Source of the DNA: Gammaproteobacteria bacterium
Lineage (GTDB): Bacteria > Pseudomonadota > Gammaproteobacteria > Pseudomonadales > Azotimanducaceae
Reading direction: 5' to 3'
Assembly: GCA_009839505.1 (NCBI GenBank)
Contig: VXPO01000022.1
Span: forward strand, 1-40,212
DNA: 40,212 bases
Numbering within the stretch: position 1 is the stretch's first letter; every line of letters begins with the position of its first letter. The notes under the pieces are model-generated. The model was not told the origin of the DNA, ran no database searches, and worked only from the letters and a program-made list of their open reading frames with translations. Below, one piece after another: positions 30,500 to 39,729 of the stretch. The position numbers and the translations under genes were made by a program.

Positions 30500-31697
30500 G
30501 AGGACGGGCTATCTGGTCGCCATCGCCGTGATTGCCGGTGCCGTGGGTGTGGCCACGCTGATGGTGTCGCTTGCCCCGGAGCCGGAGACGCACGAGCCGC
30601 CCTCGCAGGTTCCCTACGTCAACACCGCGCGTATCGTCGCCGGCACCGGGCCGATCCCAGTGCGAGGCGCGGGGACGGTGCGTCCGAGCGCGGAGGTCGA
30701 CATCGCGCCGCAGGTGGGTGGTCGGGTGGCTTGGGTGGACAAGGATTTCGTCAGCGGTCGTCGCGTCGAGGCCGGGCAGACCCTGTTCCGTCTCGAAGAG
30801 ACGGACTACGAGTTCGGCGTACGCGAGGCCGAAGCCTCCCTGGCCGTCCGGGAGGTAGCACTCCTCGAAGCTCGCGAGGACGCGGCGATCGCGCAGGCCC
30901 AGTACAAGCGCTACGCCGAGAGGCAAGGCGAGGACGCGTCGACCAAGCCGAATCCGCTAACGCTGCACGTCCCCCAGTTGAAGGCGGCGGAGGCCGCCTT
31001 GGCTCGGGAGGAAGCCGCCTTGGCGCAGGCCAAACTGGCATTGTCGCGCACCTCGGTCATGGCGCCGTTCGACGGCGTCGTACACGACGAGTCGGTGGAC
31101 GTCGGACAGCTGCTGGCGCCGGGCCAGTCGGTGGGCAGGTTGTTCTCCTCGGATGCGGTGGAGGTGGTGGTACCTCTTTCCGATGCGGACGCGGCGTTGA
31201 TTCCCCGGCTTTGGCAGTACGAAGCGGAAAGCCAGCGCGTCGTCGCCGTCGTGTTCGCCGAGTACGGCGGTGTCGCCTATGCTTGGCGGGGATACGTTGA
31301 CCGGGCGGACGCATCCCTCGATGCCGAGACCCGCACCATCGACGTGATTGTCCATGTGCCGGACCCCTTTGCGCCGGGTGCTTCCACGGTGTCGGCAGCG
31401 ACTCTGGACACGACCCCGCCGCTCCTCGTGGGCAAATTCGTGGAGGTGGCCATCGAGGGGTTGGCGCCGGCCGACTACTTCAAGGTGCGCCGTGCCGCGT
31501 TGCAGGCGGACGATGAGATCTGGATGGTTCGCGACGACGGCACGGTGCGGATAGTGCCGGTTCGAGTCCTGCAACGTATCGACGACGAGGTCTTTGTGAC
31601 GGGCGAGCTCGAAGACGGCCAGTTGGCCGTCACGGGCGGCATCCGGTTCGCGACAGACGGCATGTCGGTCCGTGTCGGAGAAGCCCGAAGACGGTAG
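30492..31697 (+). CDS. RND-type periplasmic adaptor (HlyD/AcrA family)
   Basis: A 401-residue membrane-fusion protein. GTG at 30492 has AAGGAG upstream. A signal or anchor segment (about 6-25) is followed by the lipoyl half-motifs VRPSAEVDIAPQVGGRVAWV and TSVMAPFDGVVHDESVDVGQLLAPG. Between these is a helical hairpin (EASLAVREVALLEAREDAAIA ... QLKAAEAALAREEAALAQAK). A beta-barrel and a membrane-proximal domain follow. It bridges an RND pump to the TolC-type channel encoded by the overlapping upstream gene. Confidence 0.93.
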   Translation: MRKRTGYLVAIAVIAGAVGVATLMVSLAPEPETHEPPSQVPYVNTARIVAGTGPIPVRGAGTVRPSAEVDIAPQVGGRVAWVDKDFVSGRRVEAGQTLFRLEETDYEFGVREAEASLAVREVALLEAREDAAIAQAQYKRYAERQGEDASTKPNPLTLHVPQLKAAEAALAREEAALAQAKLALSRTSVMAPFDGVVHDESVDVGQLLAPGQSVGRLFSSDAVEVVVPLSDADAALIPRLWQYEAESQRVVAVVFAEYGGVAYAWRGYVDRADASLDAETRTIDVIVHVPDPFAPGASTVSAATLDTTPPLLVGKFVEVAIEGLAPADYFKVRRAALQADDEIWMVRDDGTVRIVPVRVLQRIDDEVFVTGELEDGQLAVTGGIRFATDGMSVRVGEARRR

Positions 31698-31725
31698 TCG
31701 GATCGCGGACGCGCAAGAAACAACC

Positions 31726-31776
31726 CGTAGCGCCCCAAAGCCGTCCCCGGCGCTTCGCTATCGCTGTGCGCCGGGG
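31726..31776. repeat. 3'-end dispersed element, copy 3, with hairpin
   Basis: CGTAGCGCCCCAAAGCCGTC at 31726-31745 followed by CCCGGCGCTTCGCT matches 21539-21563 and 8057-8092. It contains a perfect 9-bp stem, CCCCGGCGC (31745-31753) and GCGCCGGGG (31768-31776), with a 14-nt loop. It may end the TolC-adaptor transcript, although no U-tract follows. Confidence 0.6.
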
Positions 31777-31968
31777 TTCGCCTCCGGCCCAGCCACGTCT
31801 TCCTACCGAAACGCTTGCCGCCGCAGGCCCGGAGGCCGATTTTGCGCATCCGCGACCAACTCTACGTACCGCGTCTGTCACTCAACGGGCGCGAGGATCA
31901 CCCGCAGCCTTTTTGAGCTTCGGCTTGCGAGATGTGCTTCGCGCTGATGCCACTGGCTTTCCCTCTGA

Positions 31969-34900
31969 TCACATCTCGGATCGTCGAACTCTAGAGGAGG
32001 CCGTGGTTGGGGACTGGCTTGGCAAACCACGCGCAGATGTGGATGGGAGGTAGTCCGCTACCGTGATAGTGACGGCAGTGGAGCAATTGTTCTCGACTTC
32101 GCCCTCATTCGCCACATCGTCCGCGCAAGCGCCGTAGTGGTAGGTCCCGGCGTCACTCGGGGCGGTGAGATCGATCGACTGGTTGCTGGACGCCGAAGCG
32201 GCGATCTCATCTACGGCGTCCGTACCCACTTCCTCGTCGCGGCCGGTGATCGTGGTGTTGGACGAGCGGTAATATCGCAGCGTGGTGTCTGATGCGGCAC
32301 CGTCTCCCTGGTTGCGGACCACGACGCTCAGCGTGAACGTGCCTCCCGGCGCTGGAGTCTCGTCGCTGACCGAGGGCGATTCAGCCACCAGATCCGGCTC
32401 GTCGCCGCCGGCCACCGTGATTGCCACCGCGGCGGAGCAGTTGTTTCCGACATTGCTCTCGTCGGTCACGCTGTCAACGCAGGCTCCGTAATGGTAAGTG
32501 CCTGCATCTTCAGACGCTGTCAACCCGATCGAGTGATCGCTTGTCCGAGACGCCGCAATGGCGGCTATCGCAGTCGATCCAACCTCCGCATCGTTGCTGA
32601 CAATCAAGGAATCTACAGAACGGTAGAACCGCAGCGTTGTGACCCCGGATTCGTCGTCGCCCCTGTTGTGGACCGTTGCGCTCAGCGTGAATGTTGCGCC
32701 GGACTCTGGATTCGCGTTGTCGACTGATGCATCTACCACCAGGTCAGGACCGGCGGTCGCGTCATCGGGAGGGGCACCGCGTTCAAAGGTCAGGATGCCG
32801 TCGCCGGGCGTGGCGAGATACACGTATCGATCGTCGGAGCTCACCGCGAAACCCGTGGGAGAATCGAATTCGGGTATCGGCACGCCATTGAAGCGGTCCG
32901 ACTGAACTGGGCTCAGGTGATCCGTTCCGCCAAGCTCGCCGACTTCAGGATCCCAATGCGCGGTGTATGCCACACCCGGACATAAGACGTCGACAACGGG
33001 ATCTTCGCCCCGGGTGTCAGCGAACCGGCACCGGTTCGTTCGTGCCACGGTAGTCCCCGACCAGATCTGCCAGAACTGCGGCAACTCTGACAGCCGCTCA
33101 GGGTTCAATGGGTCCTCAAGCGAAAAGAGGATCGCCCGGGCGCCGTATCTGTCGAATACGAACAGGTACGCGTCGTCATCGGTAATCGCCAGGGGCCGCC
33201 GTGGTGGGCCCGAGGCAACCCCGTAGTGGATTAGTGTCGATTCAAAGTCCGTTTGGGTGAGTTCGCCGGATTCCGCGTTTCTCTCGAATACCAGCAGTCG
33301 ATTGGACACTACGTACAGATGCTCTCCGTCGCCGGAGAGTACTGCCGCGTGGACTCGATTGCCAACATCGGTTTCTTCCACAAACCGCAGTCCCCCACTT
33401 TCCTCGAAATCGAAGTGCTCCAGGTGATTCGAGCTGACCCGGTACAGGCTCGAACCATCGGCAGCCATCAGCAAATGGATGGCACACCTGGCCGGATCCG
33501 CCGTCGCCGACAGCTCACCGAGATCCTCGAGTTCCGTGTCGTTTCCGTCCGGGGCGAACGAGCGCCATGTTCCGCAGTTGTCGGCGAGCAGCCTATCTCG
33601 TGATGAGTCCCACAACAGCGAACTGGGCGCAAGATCGAAGTCGGTCTCGACCAACTGTAGGTAGTTGAGCTCGCCGGTCGCTGGGTCTGGCTCGAAAATC
33701 TGCAGGCCGATACCTGAGGCCAGGTAAAGCGCATCGCCACTGTCGGGACTCGCCAGGTCGCCGGGGGAGCGTATCGCGACCGGATTGCCGTTCCCGTCCC
33801 GATCGCCGTCTGCCAGACGGCCCACGTAGCGCAGCCAGCGCGGATCGTCAGCTTCGTCCCAGCGCAGTGTGAACTCGCCGCCGCGTTTACCACTGCTGAC
33901 CCCTAGCGAGATCGTGTAGCGGACACCCTCCCGGGCCTTGAAAAGGACTTCGCGCTCGTTTCGTTGCCACCGGTTGGACGCCACGGTTTCCAGACCACCG
34001 AACCCGTCGGCAGCGTCGCGATGCACGCCCAGCACCCACGAACCAACCCCATCCACCGCAAAGCGGACCCAGCCGGTCGCAGGGGCTTCGTAGGTCCACC
34101 ACAGGGTCGACCGGCCGAGAATGTCGCTTCGCTCTCCCCTGGCCCCCGTGGCGAACGCGTTCGAGCCTGAGACTGACCCGGACGCACCCGAGATCATCGC
34201 GGCGTTGGCAACCTCGTCATTGTCGGGTGTGGCGCCCCAGACCAGCATTCCGGAGGCCCGAAACAGTTCGTACGCTGCCGGATGCCCGTTTCCGAGCCCT
34301 GCCGCAATCCAATACCGCTCTCCGTCCGTAGCGTCCAACAGGAACTCGAAAGGTGCCCCGGGTCCGGTCTGCGCAGCCAGTTCGAGATCCGAACCCCTGA
34401 ACATGGTGATGCGCAGCTTGGGATAGATTGGCACCGCCTCGCCCAAACCCTCAATGCGCCACGTGTAGAGATTGTCCTCCGGGGCTTCCCACAACCACCA
34501 CTTGGTCCTCACGCCAGTCTCAGAAGGTTCATCCGGTTCGACGGTGGAATGAGCGTCGACGTGAACACGGTGCTCTGATGAAGTCGCGCTCGTCATTGGC
34601 TCCGCATCTTCGAACCGGTCGTTCCCGCGCCAGGCACCTTCGCTTTGGGTATACCAAGAGAGCCTGTACGAGCCCCGGGGAGCATCGAGGTCGGTTTCGG
34701 CAACAGCGATGCGGTACTCGCGCCCGCCACGGGCCACGAGACGGGCGCTCGATCCTGGCCAGTTGGAGACTAGGCGCAAAGCCGAAACGTCGTCCCCTTC
34801 GAAGACGAGGACCTTTTTCGGATTTGGGACCCCGAATAGCCAGAGCCCGTCGCGGGGAGCCGTCCATCGGAACCACGTCGTCGCCGTCAGTCCACCCAGC

Positions 34901-37900
34901 GATTCGCCCGGTTGCAGGGTCGCGCCGGCACTGCTGCCATCGGTGCCACCCGATTCGCCATCCAGTGCGACGGCGTCCGCGAAATCGTCGTTCGCGGCGC
35001 GGCCACCCGGTGACCAACTGAGGTCCACAACGGCTCCGCGGGAGGAACCGCTTACGCGTATGTGGTACTTCTGTCCCTCTTCGGCGAAAAACGAAACCTG
35101 CCATAGCGAGGAGGCCACCACCTCAAGACTGACCAATTCATCGCCTTGGAACACCTGGACAAGGTCGTAGCGCGCGATGTCGTCACGTGCGCGATAGTCC
35201 CGTGCAAGAACGGGGACCTTGAAGCGGTACGGTCCGTCGCCAGGGGCCGTCCACGTGTACCAGACGGAACGCATGGGACGGCCTCGCGACGAGTCGATAT
35301 CCGGTTCCCCCGGCTCCGGAGTGGCGTGCAGCAGATCCAGCGCTTCAGAGCCTTCTTCGCCTTCTATAGCCTTCGCCGCAGCGAAGTCGTCGTTGGCGGG
35401 TCTCTCGATTACCGGAACATCCGCGGACCCGACGCCTACCGACACCGATCCCGCACGGCCGTTCCAGGCACTCGCGGTGAAATGCAGCGCGGTAGCCTCG
35501 CTGCCTGGATCCGAATCAATGGAAACGCCAAGATTGACCTTCCGCTCCTCTCCCGCAGCAATTTCGCCGATCGAGATCCACGTCCCAAGACTGATCGGTT
35601 TGGCTTCCCGGGCATATCCCCCCGGAACCGGGGTCAGGGATTCATCCTCCGGGCTCGACTCCAGACCATCTTCGCGCACTACCGTCGCGCGTTTTACCGT
35701 GACAAGCTCATTGCAGGTCGACTGTCCCTTGGTCCGGCAGTCGAGCTGCAATCTAGCTCCTGCCGCGACATACGCATCCGCCGTTACCGTAAGGCGAAGT
35801 TCGTGCTCGCCGTCACCCTCGATCCGTTCCTTGTCCGCTTCAACCGACAACGTGGGCGTGGACGTTCCTCGTATCATGGTCCATGCAACAGCAGCCCGCG
35901 GGGCGGCGGTGTACACGCGATGGGCGAGCACTTTCGTACGGTAGGTGCCGGCCTCCGGGTCCCTGACGATGATCCACTCGGCGCTATCCACGCGCGAACG
36001 GGACGAGTGCTCGCCGCACGCCTCGATCTCGCAGTCAGAATCCTGGTCGAGCCAAAGATCAAGATCGTTCAGGACGGTACTTGCCACGGCATCCGCAGGC
36101 GGTTCGTCCCACGTCATCACCACGTCCAGTCGACTCGTCCCCTCCGGCACCTCTATGTCGTGGTAGGCGTACTCGCCGTCTTCCAGCTCTGTTGTCGCAC
36201 TTCCACTCCCCCACCCTTCCGACCCCTCACGGCTAAGCGCAGCGGTACGGGCAGAAACCTTGCCCATCCCGTACAGCGCCTGTAGTGATCCCGGCCCGGA
36301 AGTGTTGTCCGATGGGAACGCGGCATCGTCGGCAAGCCACGGATCGGGCCTGATGGCACTTGCCATCAGCCGGGCCCTGGTGAGCGCGGGCTGTTCCTTG
36401 TGCGCAGGTACGGCATCCATGAGCAGAGCCGCGATGCCTGCAACTGCAGGCGAGGACATGCTCGTCCCACTGAGGCTGCGGTAACCTCCGCGGCTTCCTC
36501 CGCCCCGTGCGGAGTACACGCGCACGCCGGTGCCGACAACATTCGGGGCCAGCCTGCCGTCCGCGGTAGGCCCATGGCTGCTGAACGAAGCGATTCCACC
36601 ATCATCTTTGGCAGCACCGACCGACAGCGAGTTTTTCGCCGCACCGAAGTCAGAAAACGAGACCGGGCCGAAGTTCGACTGCGCTACGACGTAGAGCTGC
36701 CTATGGTTCCAGACCGTAGAGTCGAGTTTACGGGCACTCAGGTCGCGCCCCTCGAAAAACGGTGAGGATTCGGAGAGGCTCATGTTGACGATCAGGGGCT
36801 TGACCTGCTCGGACATTCGGCCCGCCTCGCTGCAGCCGGACGCGGTGGCGAGATAGTCCATTCCCAGCTGCACGCTATCCCCGAGACCCACACCGAAAGA
36901 ATCCAGCACCTTGGCGAAGCGAATGTGGCGCACGCCGGGTGCCATGCCCGCAAAGCGCGGCTCGGCAAACCCGTTGCCGACGGCCGTGCCGGTGACATGT
37001 GTTCCGTGGCCGGCGGCGTCGATCCACAGGTCATCGGCCTGGTTCTGCGGCCCCTCGCCGCCCAAGCGAGAGTTGTCCGCGAAGTTGGCGCCGCAAATGC
37101 TGGCGCGATGAGTCCCGATGTCCAGATGGTTGATGTTGAGCCCCGTGTCCATCACGGCGATTGGCACCGAGGTGCCGGAGAAACCAGAAAAGACTCCCGG
37201 CTCGCCACCAACCGCCCGAACGGCATCCGCGCCCATGGCAGGAACCGCAGTGTCATGGCTGGCTCTAATCAGGGGAATGGGCTCAACCGCGAGCACGAAA
37301 TCGGCTGCCGCCAGCGCTTCGATCACAGCGGGACTCGCATTCGCCCGATAAACCCGCAGTACTGGGTCATAGCCGCCGACAACCGCGCCTAGATTCTCCA
37401 TGCTACGGCGCCAGCGACCGTCTGGATCGTCCGGCAACAACGTCACGTAGACAGGTGTCTGGCCGGAGGGATCGCTGATCGAATCGTCGACGAACGCCGC
37501 AAGCTTCGCTTCCCGTGGGGTCGTGCCGATGCCGTCGACCACATTAAGGGAGGCAATCATCTCCAGTTGGGCTGCATCGCGAGGGAGGCGTGCTCGGATC
37601 ATGCGTCCCGAGGACCCGAGAATCTCCGCTCTGGTGCCTTCGAGAGCTTGGGCGAGTTCGGCGCGCGTCGAATCCGCTGCGAGGCGGATCCAACCGAAAG
37701 ACCAGTCGCGCCCTGCGGACTCCGCCTGCCGCGTCAGGTCGTGAACGGAATTGATCGGATCCAGCCAAGCCGGACGCGCCGCCTCCACAGGGTCTTCCAC
37801 GCTCTGTTGTCTGATTGGGGCCTTGAGCATGTCGCCGAAGTGATCGACGAACGAATAGCCATCCGGCGGCGTGGGAGCCGGGTCGGCGCCCGTGTCCACG

Positions 37901-38139
37901 CTGATTGCTGCGATCTGGTTACTTCGTGCGCCTTGCACGACCGGAGGCGGCAATACGCCCTGGCTCTCACCGACGATTCGTGCTGCTCCGGCAGCGAAGA
38001 TTCGCTCCGGCGACGCTGCTGCGGATGGGGGCGTGTCGCCTCCAGAGGGCAACATTGCAATCCAGACTAGAGAACTCAACGCGACCAGCGAGGCGATCAA
38101 GATTCCCAGCCGCGCCCAATGACATCTGTTGGAGCTCAC
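31969..38139 (-). CDS. Giant secreted subtilisin-like (S8) protease with PPC-like, propeller and CARDB domains
   Basis: About 2056 residues. GTG at 38139 has GGAGGG five bases upstream, and a signal or anchor follows at about 7-30. After a pro-region comes the S8 domain: Asp331 (AVMDTGLN), His378 (GHGTHVTG), oxyanion Asn489 (AQSNFGP) and Ser560 (GTSMSSPAVAG), all intact. A jelly-roll-like domain follows to about 730. Four repeats with the pattern NDDF...(W)xxW.AP (near 913, 1046, 1170, 1303) resemble pre-peptidase C-terminal-like modules. A propeller-like stretch runs from about 1430 to 1790. Two tandem CARDB-like domains (about 1798-1905 and 1915-2030) each end in NNCS.AV.ITVA. The final 27 residues are unlike any of these. 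There is no known C-terminal sorting tag. Confidence 0.92.
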   Translation of the reverse strand: MSSNRCHWARLGILIASLVALSSLVWIAMLPSGGDTPPSAAASPERIFAAGAARIVGESQGVLPPPVVQGARSNQIAAISVDTGADPAPTPPDGYSFVDHFGDMLKAPIRQQSVEDPVEAARPAWLDPINSVHDLTRQAESAGRDWSFGWIRLAADSTRAELAQALEGTRAEILGSSGRMIRARLPRDAAQLEMIASLNVVDGIGTTPREAKLAAFVDDSISDPSGQTPVYVTLLPDDPDGRWRRSMENLGAVVGGYDPVLRVYRANASPAVIEALAAADFVLAVEPIPLIRASHDTAVPAMGADAVRAVGGEPGVFSGFSGTSVPIAVMDTGLNINHLDIGTHRASICGANFADNSRLGGEGPQNQADDLWIDAAGHGTHVTGTAVGNGFAEPRFAGMAPGVRHIRFAKVLDSFGVGLGDSVQLGMDYLATASGCSEAGRMSEQVKPLIVNMSLSESSPFFEGRDLSARKLDSTVWNHRQLYVVAQSNFGPVSFSDFGAAKNSLSVGAAKDDGGIASFSSHGPTADGRLAPNVVGTGVRVYSARGGGSRGGYRSLSGTSMSSPAVAGIAALLMDAVPAHKEQPALTRARLMASAIRPDPWLADDAAFPSDNTSGPGSLQALYGMGKVSARTAALSREGSEGWGSGSATTELEDGEYAYHDIEVPEGTSRLDVVMTWDEPPADAVASTVLNDLDLWLDQDSDCEIEACGEHSSRSRVDSAEWIIVRDPEAGTYRTKVLAHRVYTAAPRAAVAWTMIRGTSTPTLSVEADKERIEGDGEHELRLTVTADAYVAAGARLQLDCRTKGQSTCNELVTVKRATVVREDGLESSPEDESLTPVPGGYAREAKPISLGTWISIGEIAAGEERKVNLGVSIDSDPGSEATALHFTASAWNGRAGSVSVGVGSADVPVIERPANDDFAAAKAIEGEEGSEALDLLHATPEPGEPDIDSSRGRPMRSVWYTWTAPGDGPYRFKVPVLARDYRARDDIARYDLVQVFQGDELVSLEVVASSLWQVSFFAEEGQKYHIRVSGSSRGAVVDLSWSPGGRAANDDFADAVALDGESGGTDGSSAGATLQPGESLGGLTATTWFRWTAPRDGLWLFGVPNPKKVLVFEGDDVSALRLVSNWPGSSARLVARGGREYRIAVAETDLDAPRGSYRLSWYTQSEGAWRGNDRFEDAEPMTSATSSEHRVHVDAHSTVEPDEPSETGVRTKWWLWEAPEDNLYTWRIEGLGEAVPIYPKLRITMFRGSDLELAAQTGPGAPFEFLLDATDGERYWIAAGLGNGHPAAYELFRASGMLVWGATPDNDEVANAAMISGASGSVSGSNAFATGARGERSDILGRSTLWWTYEAPATGWVRFAVDGVGSWVLGVHRDAADGFGGLETVASNRWQRNEREVLFKAREGVRYTISLGVSSGKRGGEFTLRWDEADDPRWLRYVGRLADGDRDGNGNPVAIRSPGDLASPDSGDALYLASGIGLQIFEPDPATGELNYLQLVETDFDLAPSSLLWDSSRDRLLADNCGTWRSFAPDGNDTELEDLGELSATADPARCAIHLLMAADGSSLYRVSSNHLEHFDFEESGGLRFVEETDVGNRVHAAVLSGDGEHLYVVSNRLLVFERNAESGELTQTDFESTLIHYGVASGPPRRPLAITDDDAYLFVFDRYGARAILFSLEDPLNPERLSELPQFWQIWSGTTVARTNRCRFADTRGEDPVVDVLCPGVAYTAHWDPEVGELGGTDHLSPVQSDRFNGVPIPEFDSPTGFAVSSDDRYVYLATPGDGILTFERGAPPDDATAGPDLVVDASVDNANPESGATFTLSATVHNRGDDESGVTTLRFYRSVDSLIVSNDAEVGSTAIAAIAASRTSDHSIGLTASEDAGTYHYGACVDSVTDESNVGNNCSAAVAITVAGGDEPDLVAESPSVSDETPAPGGTFTLSVVVRNQGDGAASDTTLRYYRSSNTTITGRDEEVGTDAVDEIAASASSNQSIDLTAPSDAGTYHYGACADDVANEGEVENNCSTAVTITVADYLPSTSARGLPSQSPTTASSRVRRSEM

Positions 38140-38259
38140 GATCACCCTCCACGTCCTTCGTCCCCGAATGCACCGACGACCGAGACATGGACCACCGTGT
38201 CGCGGACCATCCGTGTCGCGACCTTTCAGAACTGTAGGGACGCGCACGCGGTTTCGCGA

Positions 38260-38273
38260 CCCCAATATTGGGG
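38260..38273. promoter_or_regulatory. Perfect 14-bp palindrome upstream of the protease
   Basis: CCCCAATATTGGGG is a perfect palindrome with an AT-rich centre, about 121 bases upstream of the protease start. It is a candidate operator for a dimeric regulator. Confidence 0.4.
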
Positions 38274-38318
38274 ATATCTGCAACCGGCAGCGGCGCCGCC
38301 GTCTGGCCTTTCCGCGTT

Positions 38319-38451
38319 CAGAAGAGCGTCGCGTGGACCACGTAGGCGGCCGCCAGCGCGGTCAAGATCACCATCCCGAGCTTGGTGGCGTACTACCAGT
38401 TCCGGTCGACCTTGCGCCGCTACGCAGGGCTTCATGTCGTTGCAACATGTC
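38319..38451 (-). pseudogene. Possible remnant of a small membrane protein
   Basis: On the minus strand a strong ribosome site (TAGGAGG) precedes ATG at 38446. Its own frame closes after 26 codons. Another frame reads RRKVDRNW-(TAG)-YATKLGMVILTALAAAYVVHATLF to a stop at 38319. That is a basic stretch plus a convincing membrane helix, interrupted by in-frame stops. This looks like a decayed small gene but could be chance in GC-rich DNA. Confidence 0.25.
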
Positions 38452-38693
38452 TGCCTCCTATAGCCCGCCTACACTGTCGGCGAATTTTGGCGCAGCGAGG
38501 CCCGCCGCGAAACCGAAGCCCCGTCGGGATTCGGTTCCCGACGGGGGTGATGGGCCCGAGCACGGCCCGAACTTTTCGCGCCGCACGAGGCGGCCACGCC
38601 GGAGATTCCGGCTAGTAGGCAGCGGCAGTGGCTACCGATGGCACGTTGCACCGCCCCAGACGAGCGACGGCGCGTGGCTGGGTAGGGACGCTC

Positions 38694-39710
38694 CTACGCC
38701 GGTTTGCGGGCTAGAAAACAGTAGAGCGGCGTGAATACTCCCGACTTGCCGCCAGCGACGTATGCATCGGCCGTTCGATCCATCAACTGAACGACTGCGG
38801 TCGAACCTTTCGGGAAGTAGCGGAACGCCTCGGCCAGCCTAAGTGCGCCGATCATCGCCTTGCGCCCCAAGGGCGTTCGGCGAAACGCGCTGCGCAATGT
38901 CCCGCGCCGTCCCTGCATCGGCTGGTACCACGGTGTGCTCGGGCCATCCTGGACATCCCGATCAGCTGCCTCGACGACCTCGAATCCGACCGCTTCAAGC
39001 GCACGGTTCACTTCGGCAAACGTGGCGATGTCGCGCAGCGCGATCCCTAGCATGAGATCTTTCTTGATGGCTTCGTGACGACTGTCGTGGGGATCGAAGT
39101 TGTCGGTCATGCACATTTCCTGGCCCCAGAACAATGCTCCCGGCTTGAGTACGCGGTAGATTTCCGCGAACGCTTGTCGCTTGTCTGGCGCATGGCATGT
39201 TGACTCGATCGCGTACCCAGCATCGAAAGTGCAGGCGTCGATGGCGCTCATGTCCATGAAGTTGCACTTCATGTATTCGGCCATGTGGTCGAGCCCCGCT
39301 TCGACGTTCTTCCGCCTGGCATTGTCGAGTTGCTGTGCGTTGTTGTTGAGACAGAAGACCTTCGCACCGGACTCGCGCGCCACCCGGCGCATCGGCCCCC
39401 CGACGCCGCAGCCGATGTCGACGATCGTCATGCCCTCGCGCAGTTCCAAGCGGTCGATCATCAGCCGCTGGTGGCGGATGATCGAGTCCTCCAGGCTCTC
39501 TCCGGGCTTCAACGGCGCGAAATGCAGCGACTCGGTCCATCCGAACTGCATGAACTCGCTGCACAGGTCGTAGTAGTCGTTGACCGTCTCCGTGTGGTCG
39601 TAGTCGCCACTTTTGTTTCTGTCGAACCACGTGCCGTAGCGGGCCACGCGGCCCTTCACGTTCGAGCCGCGGTGCGCGCGCCAAAGGTTTCTGGACAGGT
39701 TAGTCAGCAT
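38694..39710 (-). CDS. Sterol C-24 methyltransferase homologue (Erg6/SMT family)
   Basis: A 338-residue SAM-dependent methyltransferase. SAM motif I is VDIGCGVGGP (97-106). SMT-specific blocks are all present: YYDLCSEFMQFGWTESLHFA (46-65), matching the sterol-binding Region I of Erg6; GESLEDSIIRH (70-80); LNNNAQQ (121-127); YAIESTCHAP (166-175); EIYRVLKPG (183-191); PWYQPM (260-265); and the C-terminal VAGGKSGVFTPLYCFLARKP. In eukaryotes these enzymes methylate C-24 of the sterol side chain. It is somewhat shorter than yeast Erg6 (about 383 residues). ATG at 39710 lies 19 bases after the stop of the RND gene, so co-transcription is likely. Confidence 0.9.
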   Translation of the reverse strand: MLTNLSRNLWRAHRGSNVKGRVARYGTWFDRNKSGDYDHTETVNDYYDLCSEFMQFGWTESLHFAPLKPGESLEDSIIRHQRLMIDRLELREGMTIVDIGCGVGGPMRRVARESGAKVFCLNNNAQQLDNARRKNVEAGLDHMAEYMKCNFMDMSAIDACTFDAGYAIESTCHAPDKRQAFAEIYRVLKPGALFWGQEMCMTDNFDPHDSRHEAIKKDLMLGIALRDIATFAEVNRALEAVGFEVVEAADRDVQDGPSTPWYQPMQGRRGTLRSAFRRTPLGRKAMIGALRLAEAFRYFPKGSTAVVQLMDRTADAYVAGGKSGVFTPLYCFLARKPA

Positions 39711-39729
39711 GCGATGTTTCCGAAGCGGT

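Larger units (their letters stand above)
38140..38693. other. 554-bp non-coding region upstream of the giant protease
   Basis: It holds the protease 5' region, a perfect palindrome at 38260-38273, and a possible decayed small membrane protein on the minus strand between about 38465 and 38319. No intact gene with family similarity was found. Short open frames here overlap one another and lack plausible composition. Confidence 0.5.
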
